Under the pieces are notes generated by a model. That model searched no databases and was not told the origin of the DNA. It saw only the letters and a list, made by a program, of their open reading frames with translations. A DNA stretch of 64,000 bases, taken from Dyella_A ginsengisoli. Its GTDB lineage: Bacteria > Pseudomonadota > Gammaproteobacteria > Xanthomonadales > Rhodanobacteraceae. Numbering within the stretch: the first letter of the stretch is position 1; every line of letters begins with the position of its first letter. Of the stretch, positions 17,357-26,138 are shown one piece after another. The stretch is from the NCBI RefSeq assembly GCF_044904665.1, contig NZ_JADIKM010000001.1, forward strand, positions 1 to 64,000. Direction: 5' to 3'. Position numbers and translations under genes: made by a program.

Positions 17357-18538
17357 CTACAGGCGGTGCACGTCGTGCGTCACGAACGGATGTTCGCTAT
17401 CGGGCGCATCCAGCCAATGCGGATGGGCCAGCGTGTGGCGCATGTCGTCCAGGCCGCTGCGCCAATGCTGGCGCATGCTGGCGGCGCTGAACTCGTAGTC
17501 CTTGTAATGCCCCTCGTACGGCTTGTCGCGGTAGATCAGGTGCACCAGGTTGGTCAGCGCGCCGGAGGCACGCGCCTCGGCACGTCGATAGGCCGGGTCG
17601 CTGCGGCGCTCGGGCGGCACCAGCTCCATCAGGTCGTGCAGCAGACGCTGCTGTTCCAGATCACGCCGCATGTACTCGGTGACCAACCGGGTGCGGCTGG
17701 AATACTGGATGTCCTTGCTGCGCGCGGCGACCTGGGCGAGGTCATGCGGCAGCTCGCCCTGCGCGCTCCACAGATCCACCTGGAAGATCAGCGCATCGTG
17801 GCACGGGCGGTCCAGCAGCACCTGGTACAGCGGCGTGTTGGAGACCATGCCGCCGTCCCAGTAGTACTCGCCGTCGATCTCCACCGCGGGAAAGCCCGGC
17901 GGCAGTGCGCCAGAAGCTATGAAATGCTCGGCGCGCAGCGTCTGCTTCGTATTGTCGAAGTAGGCGAAATTGCCGCTGCGCACGTTGACCGCGCCCACCG
18001 ACACGCGCATGGCGCGCGCGTCGTTGATGCGATCGAAATCCACCAGCCGCTCCAGCGTGGCGCGCAGCGGCGTGGTGTCGTACCAGCTCGCCGTGCCGGG
18101 CCCACTCCGCCATGGTGCGAACGGCGGTGCCGGCAGGCGCGGCAGGAAGAACCCTGCCTGCCCTTCGAACATGGTGCGCAGCGCAGCCATGCCGCTCAGG
18201 CCGTTCTGCACGGCCAGCGGCCAGCTGATGCCTTCAAATGGCGGCATGGCCAGCGGCGCAGGCAGGAACGGTGGCTGGCAGATCGCATCCCAGAATGCCC
18301 GCAGCTTCGTCACGCGCTCCTCGGGCGAGTTGCCGGCGATAATCGCGGCATTCAGCGCGCCGATCGAGATGCCGGCCACCCAGTGCGGCTGCACGCCGGA
18401 CTCGGCCAGCGCCTCGACCACCCCGGCCTGGTAGGCGCCCAGCGCGCCGCCGCCCTGCAGCACCATCGCCACGGTGGGATAGGTGCGCTCGACCCGCGCG
18501 GCCAGCGTCTCGTCCGTCGACTGTGCCCGTGCATCCAT
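17357..18538 (-). CDS. patatin-like phospholipase family protein (DUF3734)
   Basis: Predicted lipid acyl hydrolase with a Ser-Asp dyad. The oxyanion loop GGGALGAY (about residues 29-36), nucleophile elbow GISIG (Ser58) and the DGG motif (Asp228, in YWDGGMVSN) are all present. A C-terminal region of about 100 residues is typical of the DUF3734-bearing patatins near polyhydroxybutyrate genes. The start at 18538 has GAGG 8 bases upstream. It follows the hydroxybutyrate dehydrogenase gene at 55 bases, and this pairing suggests a shared role in hydroxybutyrate or polyester metabolism. Confidence 0.9.
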   Translation of the reverse strand: MDARAQSTDETLAARVERTYPTVAMVLQGGGALGAYQAGVVEALAESGVQPHWVAGISIGALNAAIIAGNSPEERVTKLRAFWDAICQPPFLPAPLAMPPFEGISWPLAVQNGLSGMAALRTMFEGQAGFFLPRLPAPPFAPWRSGPGTASWYDTTPLRATLERLVDFDRINDARAMRVSVGAVNVRSGNFAYFDNTKQTLRAEHFIASGALPPGFPAVEIDGEYYWDGGMVSNTPLYQVLLDRPCHDALIFQVDLWSAQGELPHDLAQVAARSKDIQYSSRTRLVTEYMRRDLEQQRLLHDLMELVPPERRSDPAYRRAEARASGALTNLVHLIYRDKPYEGHYKDYEFSAASMRQHWRSGLDDMRHTLAHPHWLDAPDSEHPFVTHDVHRL

Positions 18539-18593
18539 CGGTGACCTCGCCCTGGGTCCGTCGCGGCCACGCACCTGCGCCGCGACGTGTGCC

Positions 18594-19379
18594 TTACTGC
18601 ATGTACCAGCCGTGGCTGACCACGATGCTCTGCCCGGTCAGCGCCGCCGACGGGAAGGTCGCCAGATAGAGCGCGGTCTGCGCGATGTCCTCCACCGTGG
18701 TGAAGGTGGCATCCACGGTGTCCTTGAGCATTACGTTGCGGATCACCTCGGCCTCGCTGATACCCAGCTCCTTCGCCTGCTCGGGGATCTGCTTTTCCAC
18801 CAGCGGCGTGCGCACGAAGCCGGGGCAGATCACGTGCGAACGCACGTTGTGCGGCGCGCCCTCTTTCGCCAGCGTGCGGGCCAGGCCGAGCAGGCCGTGC
18901 TTGGCGGTGACGTAGGCGGACTTGAGCTTCGAAGCCTCGTGCGAGTGCACCGAGCCCATGTAGATCACGATGCCGCCGCGGTCGCCCTGGTACATGTGCT
19001 TGAGCGCCGCCTTGGTGGTGAGGAAGCCACCGTCGAGGTGGATCGCCAGCATCTTCTTCCAGTCGGCGAAGGCGAACTGGTCGATCGGATTGATGATCTG
19101 CACCCCGGCGTTGGAAATGAGGATATCCAGCGCGCCGAAGGTGGCCACCACCTTGTCGGTGCCGACATTCACCGCCGCCTCGTCGGTGACGTCCATGGCG
19201 ATGCCGATCGCCTTGCCGCCCGCGGCGATGATCTCCGCGGCCGTGGCGTCGGCTGCCTGCTGGTTGATGTCGCAGATCGCCACCGCGGCGCCCTGCTTCG
19301 CGTACAGCTCGGCGATCGCCTTGCCGAGGCCGCTGGCGGCGCCGGTGATCAGCGCAACCTTGCCGTCGAGATTCGTCAT
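18594..19379 (-). CDS. bdhA: 3-hydroxybutyrate dehydrogenase
   Basis: 261-residue short-chain dehydrogenase closely matching D-beta-hydroxybutyrate dehydrogenases, which interconvert 3-hydroxybutyrate and acetoacetate with NAD. It has TGAASGLG (about 12-19), ISNAGVQ, a serine in YMGSVHSHEAS, YVTAKHG for the catalytic Tyr and Lys, and the family-specific ICPGFVRTPLVEKQI. The start at 19379 has AGGAG 6 bases before it. The open frame upstream is chance. It lies just ahead of the patatin in the same direction, and no PHB synthase is in the window. Confidence 0.9.
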   Translation of the reverse strand: MTNLDGKVALITGAASGLGKAIAELYAKQGAAVAICDINQQAADATAAEIIAAGGKAIGIAMDVTDEAAVNVGTDKVVATFGALDILISNAGVQIINPIDQFAFADWKKMLAIHLDGGFLTTKAALKHMYQGDRGGIVIYMGSVHSHEASKLKSAYVTAKHGLLGLARTLAKEGAPHNVRSHVICPGFVRTPLVEKQIPEQAKELGISEAEVIRNVMLKDTVDATFTTVEDIAQTALYLATFPSAALTGQSIVVSHGWYMQ

Positions 19380-19504
19380 GACTGCTCCTTTTGCATGGGG
19401 GTGGGCGTTGCAGGCAGGAGCCCGCTGGCGGGCGATCGCTTTTGGCCTTGATGCAGATCCAGAGCGAAAGGCATCGCCCGCGAGCGGGCTCCTGACGTGT
19501 CTTG

Positions 19505-21394
19505 TCAGTCCGATTCGGGAGCGAGGTAGGTATAGGCGGTAAGGCCGCTGTCGAGCGCGTCGTACAACCCGTCGGCCTGCGCACCGTCGATGCCCGCGGC
19601 GGCGATACGCTCGCGGTAGCGCGCGCGCAGCACGGCGAGGTCGTAGCCGACGTAGTCCAGCATCAGGTCGGTGGTATCGCCGCGGCGCTTGTGCGCGAAC
19701 ACGAAGCGATCGCCCTCGGCCCGCACGTTGACCGCGTCGGTATCGCCGAACAGATTGTGGATGTCGCCCAGCGTCTCCTGGTACGCGCCGACCATGAACA
19801 GGCCCAGGCAATAGGTTTCGCCGGGCTTGAGCGCATGCAGCGGCAGGCTCACGTCGACGCCTTCGGCGTCGACGTAGTGGTCGATGCGGCCGTCCGAATC
19901 GCAGGTGAGGTCGACGATCACGCCGCGGCGGGTCGGCTCTTCATCGAGCCGCGCGATCGGGGTGATCGGGAAGATCTGCTCGATAGCCCAGATGTCCGGC
20001 ACCGACTCGAACACCGAGAAGTTGACGAAGTACTTGTCGACCAGCTTCTCGTCCAGCTCGTCCAGCGCCTGCCGGTGCGCGCGCTCGGCCGGCAGCAGCC
20101 GGGCGCGCACCGCGTTGGCGATGGCGTAGTAGAGCTCGTCCAGCCGCGCGCGATCGGCCAGCGCCAGCTGGCCCAGCGCGTACAGCGACTGGCCTTCAGC
20201 CAGATGGTGCTGCGCCTCGTGGTACAGCTCCAGCGGCGGGCGCGCATCCAGCTCGGCATGCACTTCGCGCAGGTGGCGCAGCACCGTCGGCTCGTCCGCG
20301 CGCGCCGGCTCGATGATGCCGGCAGGCACGCTCTCCACCTCGCTCACGTCGACCACCAGCACCGCGTGGTGCGCGGTCATCGCGCGGCCCGCCTCGGTGA
20401 GGATGTGCGGTGCGCTCAGGCCTTCGGCCACCACCGCCTCGGCCAGCGACTGCACGATGGTCGCCGCGTACTGCTCGATCGAATAATTGATCGAGTTGTG
20501 GCTGCGCGAGCGCGAGCCTTCGTAATCCACACCCAGGCCGCCGCCGACGTCGACGATCTCCAGCGGCACACCCATCCGGCTCAACTCGACGAAGTAGCGC
20601 GTGGCCTCGCGCATGCCGTTGGCGATGTCGCGAACGTTGGAGATCTGCGAGCCCATGTGGAAGTGCTGCAGCTTCAGCGTGTGCTTGAGACCGGCCGCAT
20701 CGAGCCGCTCGATCAGGGTCAGCACCTGGCTCGGGGACAGGCCGAACTTGCCTTTGTCGCCGCCGGTGTTCTGCCACTTGCCGGCGCCGATCGAGGCGAG
20801 GCGCACGCGCACGCCGAGCAGCGGCTCCACCTCCAGCGCCTTGGCCTCGGCGAACACGTGGTCCAGCTCGGAGAGCTTCTCGATCACGATGTGCACGCGC
20901 AGGCCGAGCTTCTTGCCGATCAGCGCCAGGCGGATGTACTCGCGATCCTTGTAGCCGTTGCAGATCACGATGGAGCCGGGCCGGGCCATCGCCAGCACGG
21001 CCATCAGCTCGGGCTTGGAACCGGCCTCCAGGCCAAACCCCGTGGTGCCGGCATGCACCAGCTCGCTGACCACGCTGTGCTGCTGGTTCACCTTGATCGG
21101 GTAGATGGCCGTATAGCCGCCCGCGTACTGCCACTCGCCGATCGCCTTGGCGAACGCGCCCTGCAACTTGGCCAGACGATCGGCCAGGATGTCGGGAAAG
21201 CGCACCAGCAGCGGCAATCGCAGGCCTTCGGCGCGGGCCTGCTTGACGATCTGCGGCAACGACAACGCGGGGCCGGCCGCGCCGCGCGGGCGCATCACGA
21301 TCTCGCCGGCGTCGCTGACATCGACGTAGCCGTCGCTCCAGTGCGGTACGGCATAGGTGTGGCGGGCAGCGGCGCTGTTCCAGGAACTCGCCAT
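19505..21394 (-). CDS. speA: biosynthetic arginine decarboxylase
   Basis: PLP enzyme converting arginine to agmatine, the first step of the arginine route to putrescine. About 629 residues of the SpeA fold III family: the PLP lysine lies in YPIKVNQQ near the N terminus, the glycine-rich phosphate loop is VDVGGGLGVDYEG, and a C-terminal catalytic cysteine region is expected near VDLTCDSDGRID. The ATG at 21394 has AGGAG 10 bases upstream, better than the ATG seven codons earlier. It is divergent from speE, which supplies the next polyamine step. A palindromic element separates them. Confidence 0.95.
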   Translation of the reverse strand: MASSWNSAAARHTYAVPHWSDGYVDVSDAGEIVMRPRGAAGPALSLPQIVKQARAEGLRLPLLVRFPDILADRLAKLQGAFAKAIGEWQYAGGYTAIYPIKVNQQHSVVSELVHAGTTGFGLEAGSKPELMAVLAMARPGSIVICNGYKDREYIRLALIGKKLGLRVHIVIEKLSELDHVFAEAKALEVEPLLGVRVRLASIGAGKWQNTGGDKGKFGLSPSQVLTLIERLDAAGLKHTLKLQHFHMGSQISNVRDIANGMREATRYFVELSRMGVPLEIVDVGGGLGVDYEGSRSRSHNSINYSIEQYAATIVQSLAEAVVAEGLSAPHILTEAGRAMTAHHAVLVVDVSEVESVPAGIIEPARADEPTVLRHLREVHAELDARPPLELYHEAQHHLAEGQSLYALGQLALADRARLDELYYAIANAVRARLLPAERAHRQALDELDEKLVDKYFVNFSVFESVPDIWAIEQIFPITPIARLDEEPTRRGVIVDLTCDSDGRIDHYVDAEGVDVSLPLHALKPGETYCLGLFMVGAYQETLGDIHNLFGDTDAVNVRAEGDRFVFAHKRRGDTTDLMLDYVGYDLAVLRARYRERIAAAGIDGAQADGLYDALDSGLTAYTYLAPESD

Positions 21395-21425
21395 GGACGG
21401 TATCTCCTTGTGCAAACGGAACCTG

Positions 21426-21716
21426 AGGATGCTCTGATCAACCAGGCGCAGGCGTCACCGGCTCTGTTTGTTCGCAGGCCACAGGGGTGACGGCGAAGGC
21501 AGACTGGACGTCTGTCGAGTCGGCACACCGAAGGCCTGTGGACAAACAGAGTCGGCCCCAACCAGTTGAATCTTGTAGCGAAGGGGTGATGTTCCAAAGG
21601 CTGGCAGGCTGCGCCGCGCGGCTTGGACAGACGGCCAGTCTGCCCGGCGCCCCGCGCCACACCCTGCCAGCCTTTGGAACATCATGCCGCCTACGCCTGG
21701 TTGATCAGAGCATCCT
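21426..21716. mobile_element. 291-bp nested-palindrome element (MITE-like) between speA and speE
   Basis: The ends are a 29-base terminal inverted repeat (21426-21454 and 21688-21716, one mismatch), each reading AGGATGCTCTGATCAACCAG from the outside inward. Inside lie further inverted pairs: 21458-21480 with 21534-21556 (19 of 23), and 21587-21608 with 21663-21684 (perfect 22). Two small hairpins of the form CAGAC-N5-GTCTG lie at 21500-21514 and 21628-21642. There is no transposase. The shape fits a non-autonomous miniature element or a compound REP/BIME-type repeat. No clear target-site duplication was seen. Confidence 0.6.
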
Positions 21717-21977
21717 TGACGTCGCAGCGGCGAGCCTTGACGAGATGCTCGACGAGAGCGCGAAGCCTGACCGGCCGGAAGCCTCGCACGCCGCGGGGCC
21801 GGTAGGGCTTGTCGGAGCTCCTCCGGCCGCGAGGCCGGGGGAGCCGAACGCGCATTGTAACGGCGGCACGTGACCAAAGTGCGCAGGCTACGGCGGGACG
21901 TTCACCGTCGAACTGGCTACAATTGTCGGCCTTTGCCGTCCCATTTCCCTTTCAAGCGCCCCTCAGGAACACCCGTC

Positions 21978-22832
21978 ATGTCGCAGCAGCCCAGTTGGTT
22001 CACCGAAGCCCACCAGGCGTCCGGCTCCTCCATCGGTTATCGCGTGGAGAAGCTGCTGCACGCGGAGAAGACCCCGTTCCAGACCATCGAGATCTACCAG
22101 ACCACCGACTGGGGCAACCTGATGGTTATCGACGGTTGCGTGATGCTGACCAGCCGCGACAACTTCCTCTATCACGAGATGATGACCCACCCGGCGCTGT
22201 TCACCCACGCGCGCGCCAAGCGCGTGGTGATCATCGGCGGCGGCGACTGCGGCACGCTGCGCGAGGTGCTCAAGCACGAGGAAGTGGAATCGGCCGTGCA
22301 GGTGGAGATCGACGAGCGCGTCACTCGCCTGGCCGAGGAATACTTCCCCGAGCTGTGCGACGCCAACCACGATCCGCGCGCGCAACTCCTGTTCATCGAC
22401 GGCATCAAGTACATGGCCGAGGCCGAACCGGAATCGCTGGACCTGATCATCGTCGACTCGACCGACCCGGTCGGCCCGGCCGAAGGCCTGTTCAACGCCG
22501 CCTTCTACGCCAGCTGCCAGAAGGCACTGCGCCACGGCGGCATCCTGGTGCAGCAGTCGGAGTCGCCGATCGCGCATCTGGACCTGATCAAGTCGATGCG
22601 CTCGGCGATGCGCACGGCCGGCTTCGCCGCGGTGAAGACGCTGCCGTTCCCGCAGCCGTGCTACCCCACCGGCTGGTGGAGCTGCACCATGGCGCGCAAG
22701 GGCGGCGACCTGGCCGGCTTCCGCGAGCGCGGCGCCATCAGCAAGGGCTTCGCCACGCGCTACTACAACGCCGACACGCACAAGGCCGCGCTGGCGCAGC
22801 CGGAGTTCATGCGCGAGGCGCTGGGCGAATAA
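21978..22832 (+). CDS. speE: spermidine synthase
   Basis: Aminopropyltransferase making spermidine from putrescine and decarboxylated S-adenosylmethionine. The 284-residue product has the SAM-fold loop IIGGGDCGTLREV (about residues 78-90), a D in QVEID, and the catalytic IIVDSTDPVGPA. The C-terminal PFPQPCYPTGWWS is usual for the family. The ATG at 21978 follows an AGGA site. The open frame upstream lacks support. It is divergent from speA and ended by a strong bidirectional terminator. Confidence 0.96.
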   Translation: MSQQPSWFTEAHQASGSSIGYRVEKLLHAEKTPFQTIEIYQTTDWGNLMVIDGCVMLTSRDNFLYHEMMTHPALFTHARAKRVVIIGGGDCGTLREVLKHEEVESAVQVEIDERVTRLAEEYFPELCDANHDPRAQLLFIDGIKYMAEAEPESLDLIIVDSTDPVGPAEGLFNAAFYASCQKALRHGGILVQQSESPIAHLDLIKSMRSAMRTAGFAAVKTLPFPQPCYPTGWWSCTMARKGGDLAGFRERGAISKGFATRYYNADTHKAALAQPEFMREALGE

Positions 22833-22854
22833 GCCGCCGCGCCCGCGCAATCCA

Positions 22855-22890
22855 CAAAAAAGCCACGGCGTCCGCGTCGTGGCTTTTTTT
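22855..22890. terminator. bidirectional intrinsic terminator after speE
   Basis: AGCCACG-GCG and CGT-CGTGGCT form a hairpin (22861-22884) with seven T following and six A preceding, so it can end both speE and the leftward small membrane gene that stops at 22904. Confidence 0.85.
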
Positions 22891-22903
22891 GTGGGCGCAG
22901 CGC

Positions 22904-23092
22904 TCAGAACAGTTTCTGACGCACCTTCGGCAGCAGCACGATGATCAGCGTCGCCAGCGGCCCGATCAGCAGCGACAGCGCAAACCAGAGCAGGCCGCTG
23001 CGATTCTTGCCCTGCGCCAGCCCGGCATTGATCAGCGCCAGCGTGCCCCAGCCGGCGAACCAGGGCACCGCCCCGTCGAGGTGGTTGAACAT
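22904..23092 (-). CDS. small two-TM membrane protein
   Basis: 62 residues with two hydrophobic segments (about 10-25 and 34-55, the latter FALSLLIGPLATLIIVLLP) separated by a short basic loop containing AQGKNRSG. This architecture is common among uncharacterised inner-membrane miniproteins. GGAGAGG precedes the ATG by about 10 bases. The much longer frame upstream is not used. Function unknown. Confidence 0.7.
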   Translation of the reverse strand: MFNHLDGAVPWFAGWGTLALINAGLAQGKNRSGLLWFALSLLIGPLATLIIVLLPKVRQKLF

Positions 23093-23257
23093 GTCCACAT
23101 GCCTCTCCCGTGTTGCGCAGCCCGCGCAAGCGCGGCCAAAGACCATGGATGGTAGCAAGCATGCGCCGCTCGTCCCGCCGCATCGCGCCGCTCGATCAGC
23201 CGGGCTTAATGCGCACGCGCTACGCTTGCCGCTTTGCTTGCCACAGGGAGTCATGCG

Positions 23258-24280
23258 ATGCGAGCACGTCACTGGTCCGCACTGGGCCTGGGCCTCGCCC
23301 TGGCCGCATCGTCCGCGTCTGCCGCCGAGGCATCCCCGGATGCCGCACGGACCAAGGCGCTGCTGGCCTACCAGCATGATCTGGTGAGCGTGCTGGCGCC
23401 TCGCGCCGACGCCATGCCGCTGCTCGGCGCCGCGCTGCTGGCCCGCCCACTGGCGAAGCAGCCCAAGTACAACGATTTCCACACGCTGATCGAGCGCGCC
23501 GCGCAGGCCACCGACAGCACCCCGGCCGTGCAGTGGGCGCGCCTCACCGATTGCGATGCCAAGGCCGGCACCTGCCCCAACGCCGACGCCCTGCAGGCGC
23601 TCACCGGGACCGCGGCGGACAACGCCGCGGTGTGGCTGATCAAGCTCGGTGCCGACACCGCCAACGACAAGAACGAGGCCGCGCGCGATGACCTGCACCG
23701 CGCCGCCACCGCCAAGCTTTACGACGATTACACCGGCACCGCTCTGAAGGCGCTGGCCAGCACCGCCGGCACCCTGCCGGCACCGGCGGACGCGATCGAC
23801 CCGGCATCGGCCGCCGGCCCGTACGGGGTGCAGGTGGTGCTGGTCTACGGCGTGGCCGGCCTGCTGCCGCAGCCGCAGCCGGGCATGCAGGCGGCCGCAC
23901 GGATGTGCGCCGAGGGCAAGGACGACGATGCAGTGAAGGCCGACTGCCTGCAGCTGGCCAAGGTGCTCGAGTGGGGCTCCAGCCCGCTGTCGCGCTCGCT
24001 CGGCCTGCACCTGCGCGAGACCCTCGCGGACGATCCGGCCGAGCAGGCCGGCGCGCGCACCGAGCGCGCCAACCTGACCTGGCAGGTGCAGAACTTCGCC
24101 CGGCTGTCCGACCGTGCGCCGCAGGACAAGGCGCTGGCCCAGCACCTGCTGGCGCTAGCCCGCAACGGCGGTACCGAAATGAGCCTGGTGCTGGCGGCGC
24201 TGCGCGATGCCGGCATCCCGGCCGATGCCCCCGGCAGCGCCGCGGCCGGCACCGGCGCAGGCGCCCCGCCGGCGCAATAG
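23258..24280 (+). CDS. hypothetical secreted protein
   Basis: About 340 residues, not recognised. A clear signal peptide (1-22, ending SASA) is followed by a mainly helical alanine-rich body. It has a cysteine pair in DCDAKAGTCPN (about 105-115) and another in MCAEGKDDDAVKADC, possibly disulfides, and a short glycine/proline tail. GGGAG precedes the ATG, and the in-frame TTG 24 bases upstream is less likely. It is upstream of the ParA-like gene in the same direction but separated by 115 bases. Confidence 0.7.
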   Translation: MRARHWSALGLGLALAASSASAAEASPDAARTKALLAYQHDLVSVLAPRADAMPLLGAALLARPLAKQPKYNDFHTLIERAAQATDSTPAVQWARLTDCDAKAGTCPNADALQALTGTAADNAAVWLIKLGADTANDKNEAARDDLHRAATAKLYDDYTGTALKALASTAGTLPAPADAIDPASAAGPYGVQVVLVYGVAGLLPQPQPGMQAAARMCAEGKDDDAVKADCLQLAKVLEWGSSPLSRSLGLHLRETLADDPAEQAGARTERANLTWQVQNFARLSDRAPQDKALAQHLLALARNGGTEMSLVLAALRDAGIPADAPGSAAAGTGAGAPPAQ

Positions 24281-24353
24281 GCACCGACCGCGGCGCCGCG
24301 ATCGTCGCACCCGTGCGCAAAACCCCGACTCCATGGTTCCCCGGGCCGGGTTC

Positions 24354-24369
24354 TCACAGTAGGCTGTGA
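24354..24369. promoter_or_regulatory. 16-bp palindrome upstream of the ParA-like gene
   Basis: TCACAG-TAGG-CTGTGA is a perfect inverted repeat 26 bases before the start codon. Its half-sites are those of CRP boxes but in reversed order (TCACA-N6-TGTGA), so a CRP site is not claimed. It may be an operator. Confidence 0.35.
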
Positions 24370-24395
24370 CCCACCTACCTGCGGGGAATCGGCCG

Positions 24396-25028
24396 ATGCT
24401 TACGGTGCTGGTGGCAAGCAGCAAAGGCGGCTGCGGCAAGAGCACGCTGGTGACGCAGATGGCGTCGCACTGGGCCCAGGCCGGCAAGCGCACGGCCATC
24501 GTCGACGCCGACCGCCAGCAGTCCAGCTTCCGCTGGGCCGCGCGCCGACCCGACAACGTGCCCGGCGTGCTCGCCCTGGAGGGCGGCCGCAAGGCCCTGC
24601 AGAAACTGCCCGCCGATACCGAGCGCACCCTGATCGACACCCCCGCCGGTGTAACCGAACGCGACCTCGAGCCCTATCTCGAAAGCGCCGACGTGCTGCT
24701 GGTGCCGGTGCTGCCGTCGAGCTTCGACATGGACGCCACGCTGGCCTTCATCGACGAGCTCGGGCAGATCCCTCGCATCAAGCGCGGCAAGCTGCCGGTG
24801 GCGCTGGTCGCCAACCGGCTCAAGCCGTGGACCCACGCCAGCCAGGACGCGGTCGCCCAGCTCGGCGAGCTGTCGCCCTTCCCGATCGCCGGCCAGCTGC
24901 GCGACAGCCAGGCCTACGTGCTGCTGGCGGCGCTGGGCAAGGGCATCTTCGATTACCAGTCCGAACAGGTGCGCAGCCATCAGGACGACTGGAAGGCCCT
25001 GCTGCGCTGGATCAAGCGCGCCCTCTGA
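24396..25028 (+). CDS. ParA/MinD family ATPase (orphan)
   Basis: 210-residue deviant Walker ATPase: KGGCGKST (residues 10-17) with the signature lysine, a DADRQQS switch and LIDTPAG Walker B. The family segregates or positions DNA and large complexes. No ParB partner or parS-like cluster follows, so this is an orphan member as often found on chromosomes. It may position a surface or signalling complex. The start at 24396 is supported by GGGGAA. It is followed after 47 bases by sixA. Confidence 0.85.
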   Translation: MLTVLVASSKGGCGKSTLVTQMASHWAQAGKRTAIVDADRQQSSFRWAARRPDNVPGVLALEGGRKALQKLPADTERTLIDTPAGVTERDLEPYLESADVLLVPVLPSSFDMDATLAFIDELGQIPRIKRGKLPVALVANRLKPWTHASQDAVAQLGELSPFPIAGQLRDSQAYVLLAALGKGIFDYQSEQVRSHQDDWKALLRWIKRAL

Positions 25029-25075
25029 ACATCTTCCCAGGCGCCACGGGCGCCGCGTTCCACCAGGAGTCCTGC

Positions 25076-25549
25076 ATGCTTGAACTGATCCTCTTGCGCC
25101 ACGCCGAGGCCCTCCCCGCCACCGCGGGCGACGACGACCGGCAACGCCGGCTCAGCGGCCACGGCGAACAGGAGGCGCGTGCGGCAGGCAAATGGCTGGC
25201 CAGCCACGGCGCGCGGCCGCATCGCGTGCTGTGCTCCCCCGCCGAGCGCGCCCGCGCCACTGCCACCCTCGCGTTGGAAGCACTCGGCGACACGCCCGAG
25301 CTGAACCTGGCCGACGAAATCTACGACGCCACCCCGGGCGAACTGCTGGCCCTGCTCGACCAGCACCACGACGTCGGCACAGTGATGCTGGTGGGCCACA
25401 ACCCGGGCATCGAACGGCTGGTGGCGCTGCTGGTGGAAGGGCGCTCGGACGACTTCCGCGGCATGCCGCCGGGTGGCTTGGCCGTGCTGCACCTCAACGG
25501 TGCGCTGGAACCGGGCAACGCGCGACTGGATGCCTTCTGGTCGCCGTGA
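25076..25549 (+). CDS. sixA: phosphohistidine phosphatase SixA
   Basis: 157-residue histidine phosphatase superfamily protein of the short SixA type. The catalytic RHAEA (His9) is at the N terminus and the second histidine is in VGHNPGIE. In E. coli SixA acts on phosphohistidine of ArcB or the nitrogen PTS. The local target is unknown. CAGGAG precedes the ATG. The stop overlaps the YceI start by one base (TGATG). Confidence 0.88.
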   Translation: MLELILLRHAEALPATAGDDDRQRRLSGHGEQEARAAGKWLASHGARPHRVLCSPAERARATATLALEALGDTPELNLADEIYDATPGELLALLDQHHDVGTVMLVGHNPGIERLVALLVEGRSDDFRGMPPGGLAVLHLNGALEPGNARLDAFWSP

Positions 25550-26115
25550 TGCGGGCGGCCTGGCTGCCGCTGCTGTTCGTCGCCCTGCTGGCCATCGCCC
25601 CCGCGCGGGGCGCGGACTACCGCATCGATACCTCGCGCTCGCACGCCGAGTTCAACGTGCGCCTGCTGTGGGTGCGCCAGATCAGCGGGCGCTTCACCGA
25701 TATCCACGGCGAGGTCGACCTCAACGCGCTGCGCGACACCGCGGTAGTGCAGGCCACGGTGAACGTCGACAGCGTGGAGATGCCCTCGGCGCGGCTACGC
25801 CGCTGGGTGCTCGATCCGGAATTCTTCGACGTGCGGCGGTTTCCCGAGATCCACTTCGTCTCCGCGCCGCTGGCGGTGCGCTCGCTCGACGCCGGTGGCG
25901 AGCTGCCCGGCTGGCTCACCCTGCGTGGCGTGACGCGCCAGGTGCTGTTCCGGCTGGAGCCGGCCAGCTGCACGCTGCAGCGCGACACCCTCTGCCAGAT
26001 CGAGGTGCGCGGGCAGATCCAGCGCAGCGATTACGGCATGGACGGCCATCACACCGCGATCAGCGACACGGTGAACCTCGGCCTGCTGATCACCCTCGAC
26101 GAGGCCGCCGACTGA
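25549..26115 (+). CDS. YceI family periplasmic protein
   Basis: 188 residues with a signal peptide (about 1-22, ending ARG-AD) and a YceI lipocalin-like beta barrel starting YRIDTSRSHAEFNVRL. The family binds isoprenoid-type lipids such as polyprenols in the periplasm. The conserved FFDVRRFPEIHF and SDYGMD segments are present. The start overlaps the sixA stop, implying co-translation. Confidence 0.88.
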   Translation: MRAAWLPLLFVALLAIAPARGADYRIDTSRSHAEFNVRLLWVRQISGRFTDIHGEVDLNALRDTAVVQATVNVDSVEMPSARLRRWVLDPEFFDVRRFPEIHFVSAPLAVRSLDAGGELPGWLTLRGVTRQVLFRLEPASCTLQRDTLCQIEVRGQIQRSDYGMDGHHTAISDTVNLGLLITLDEAAD

Positions 26116-26138
26116 ACGGCACGCCGTATCATCGGCGC

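Noticed and set aside
24354..24369. CRP binding site
   Set aside because: The half-sites are in the reverse order to the CRP consensus TGTGA-N6-TCACA.
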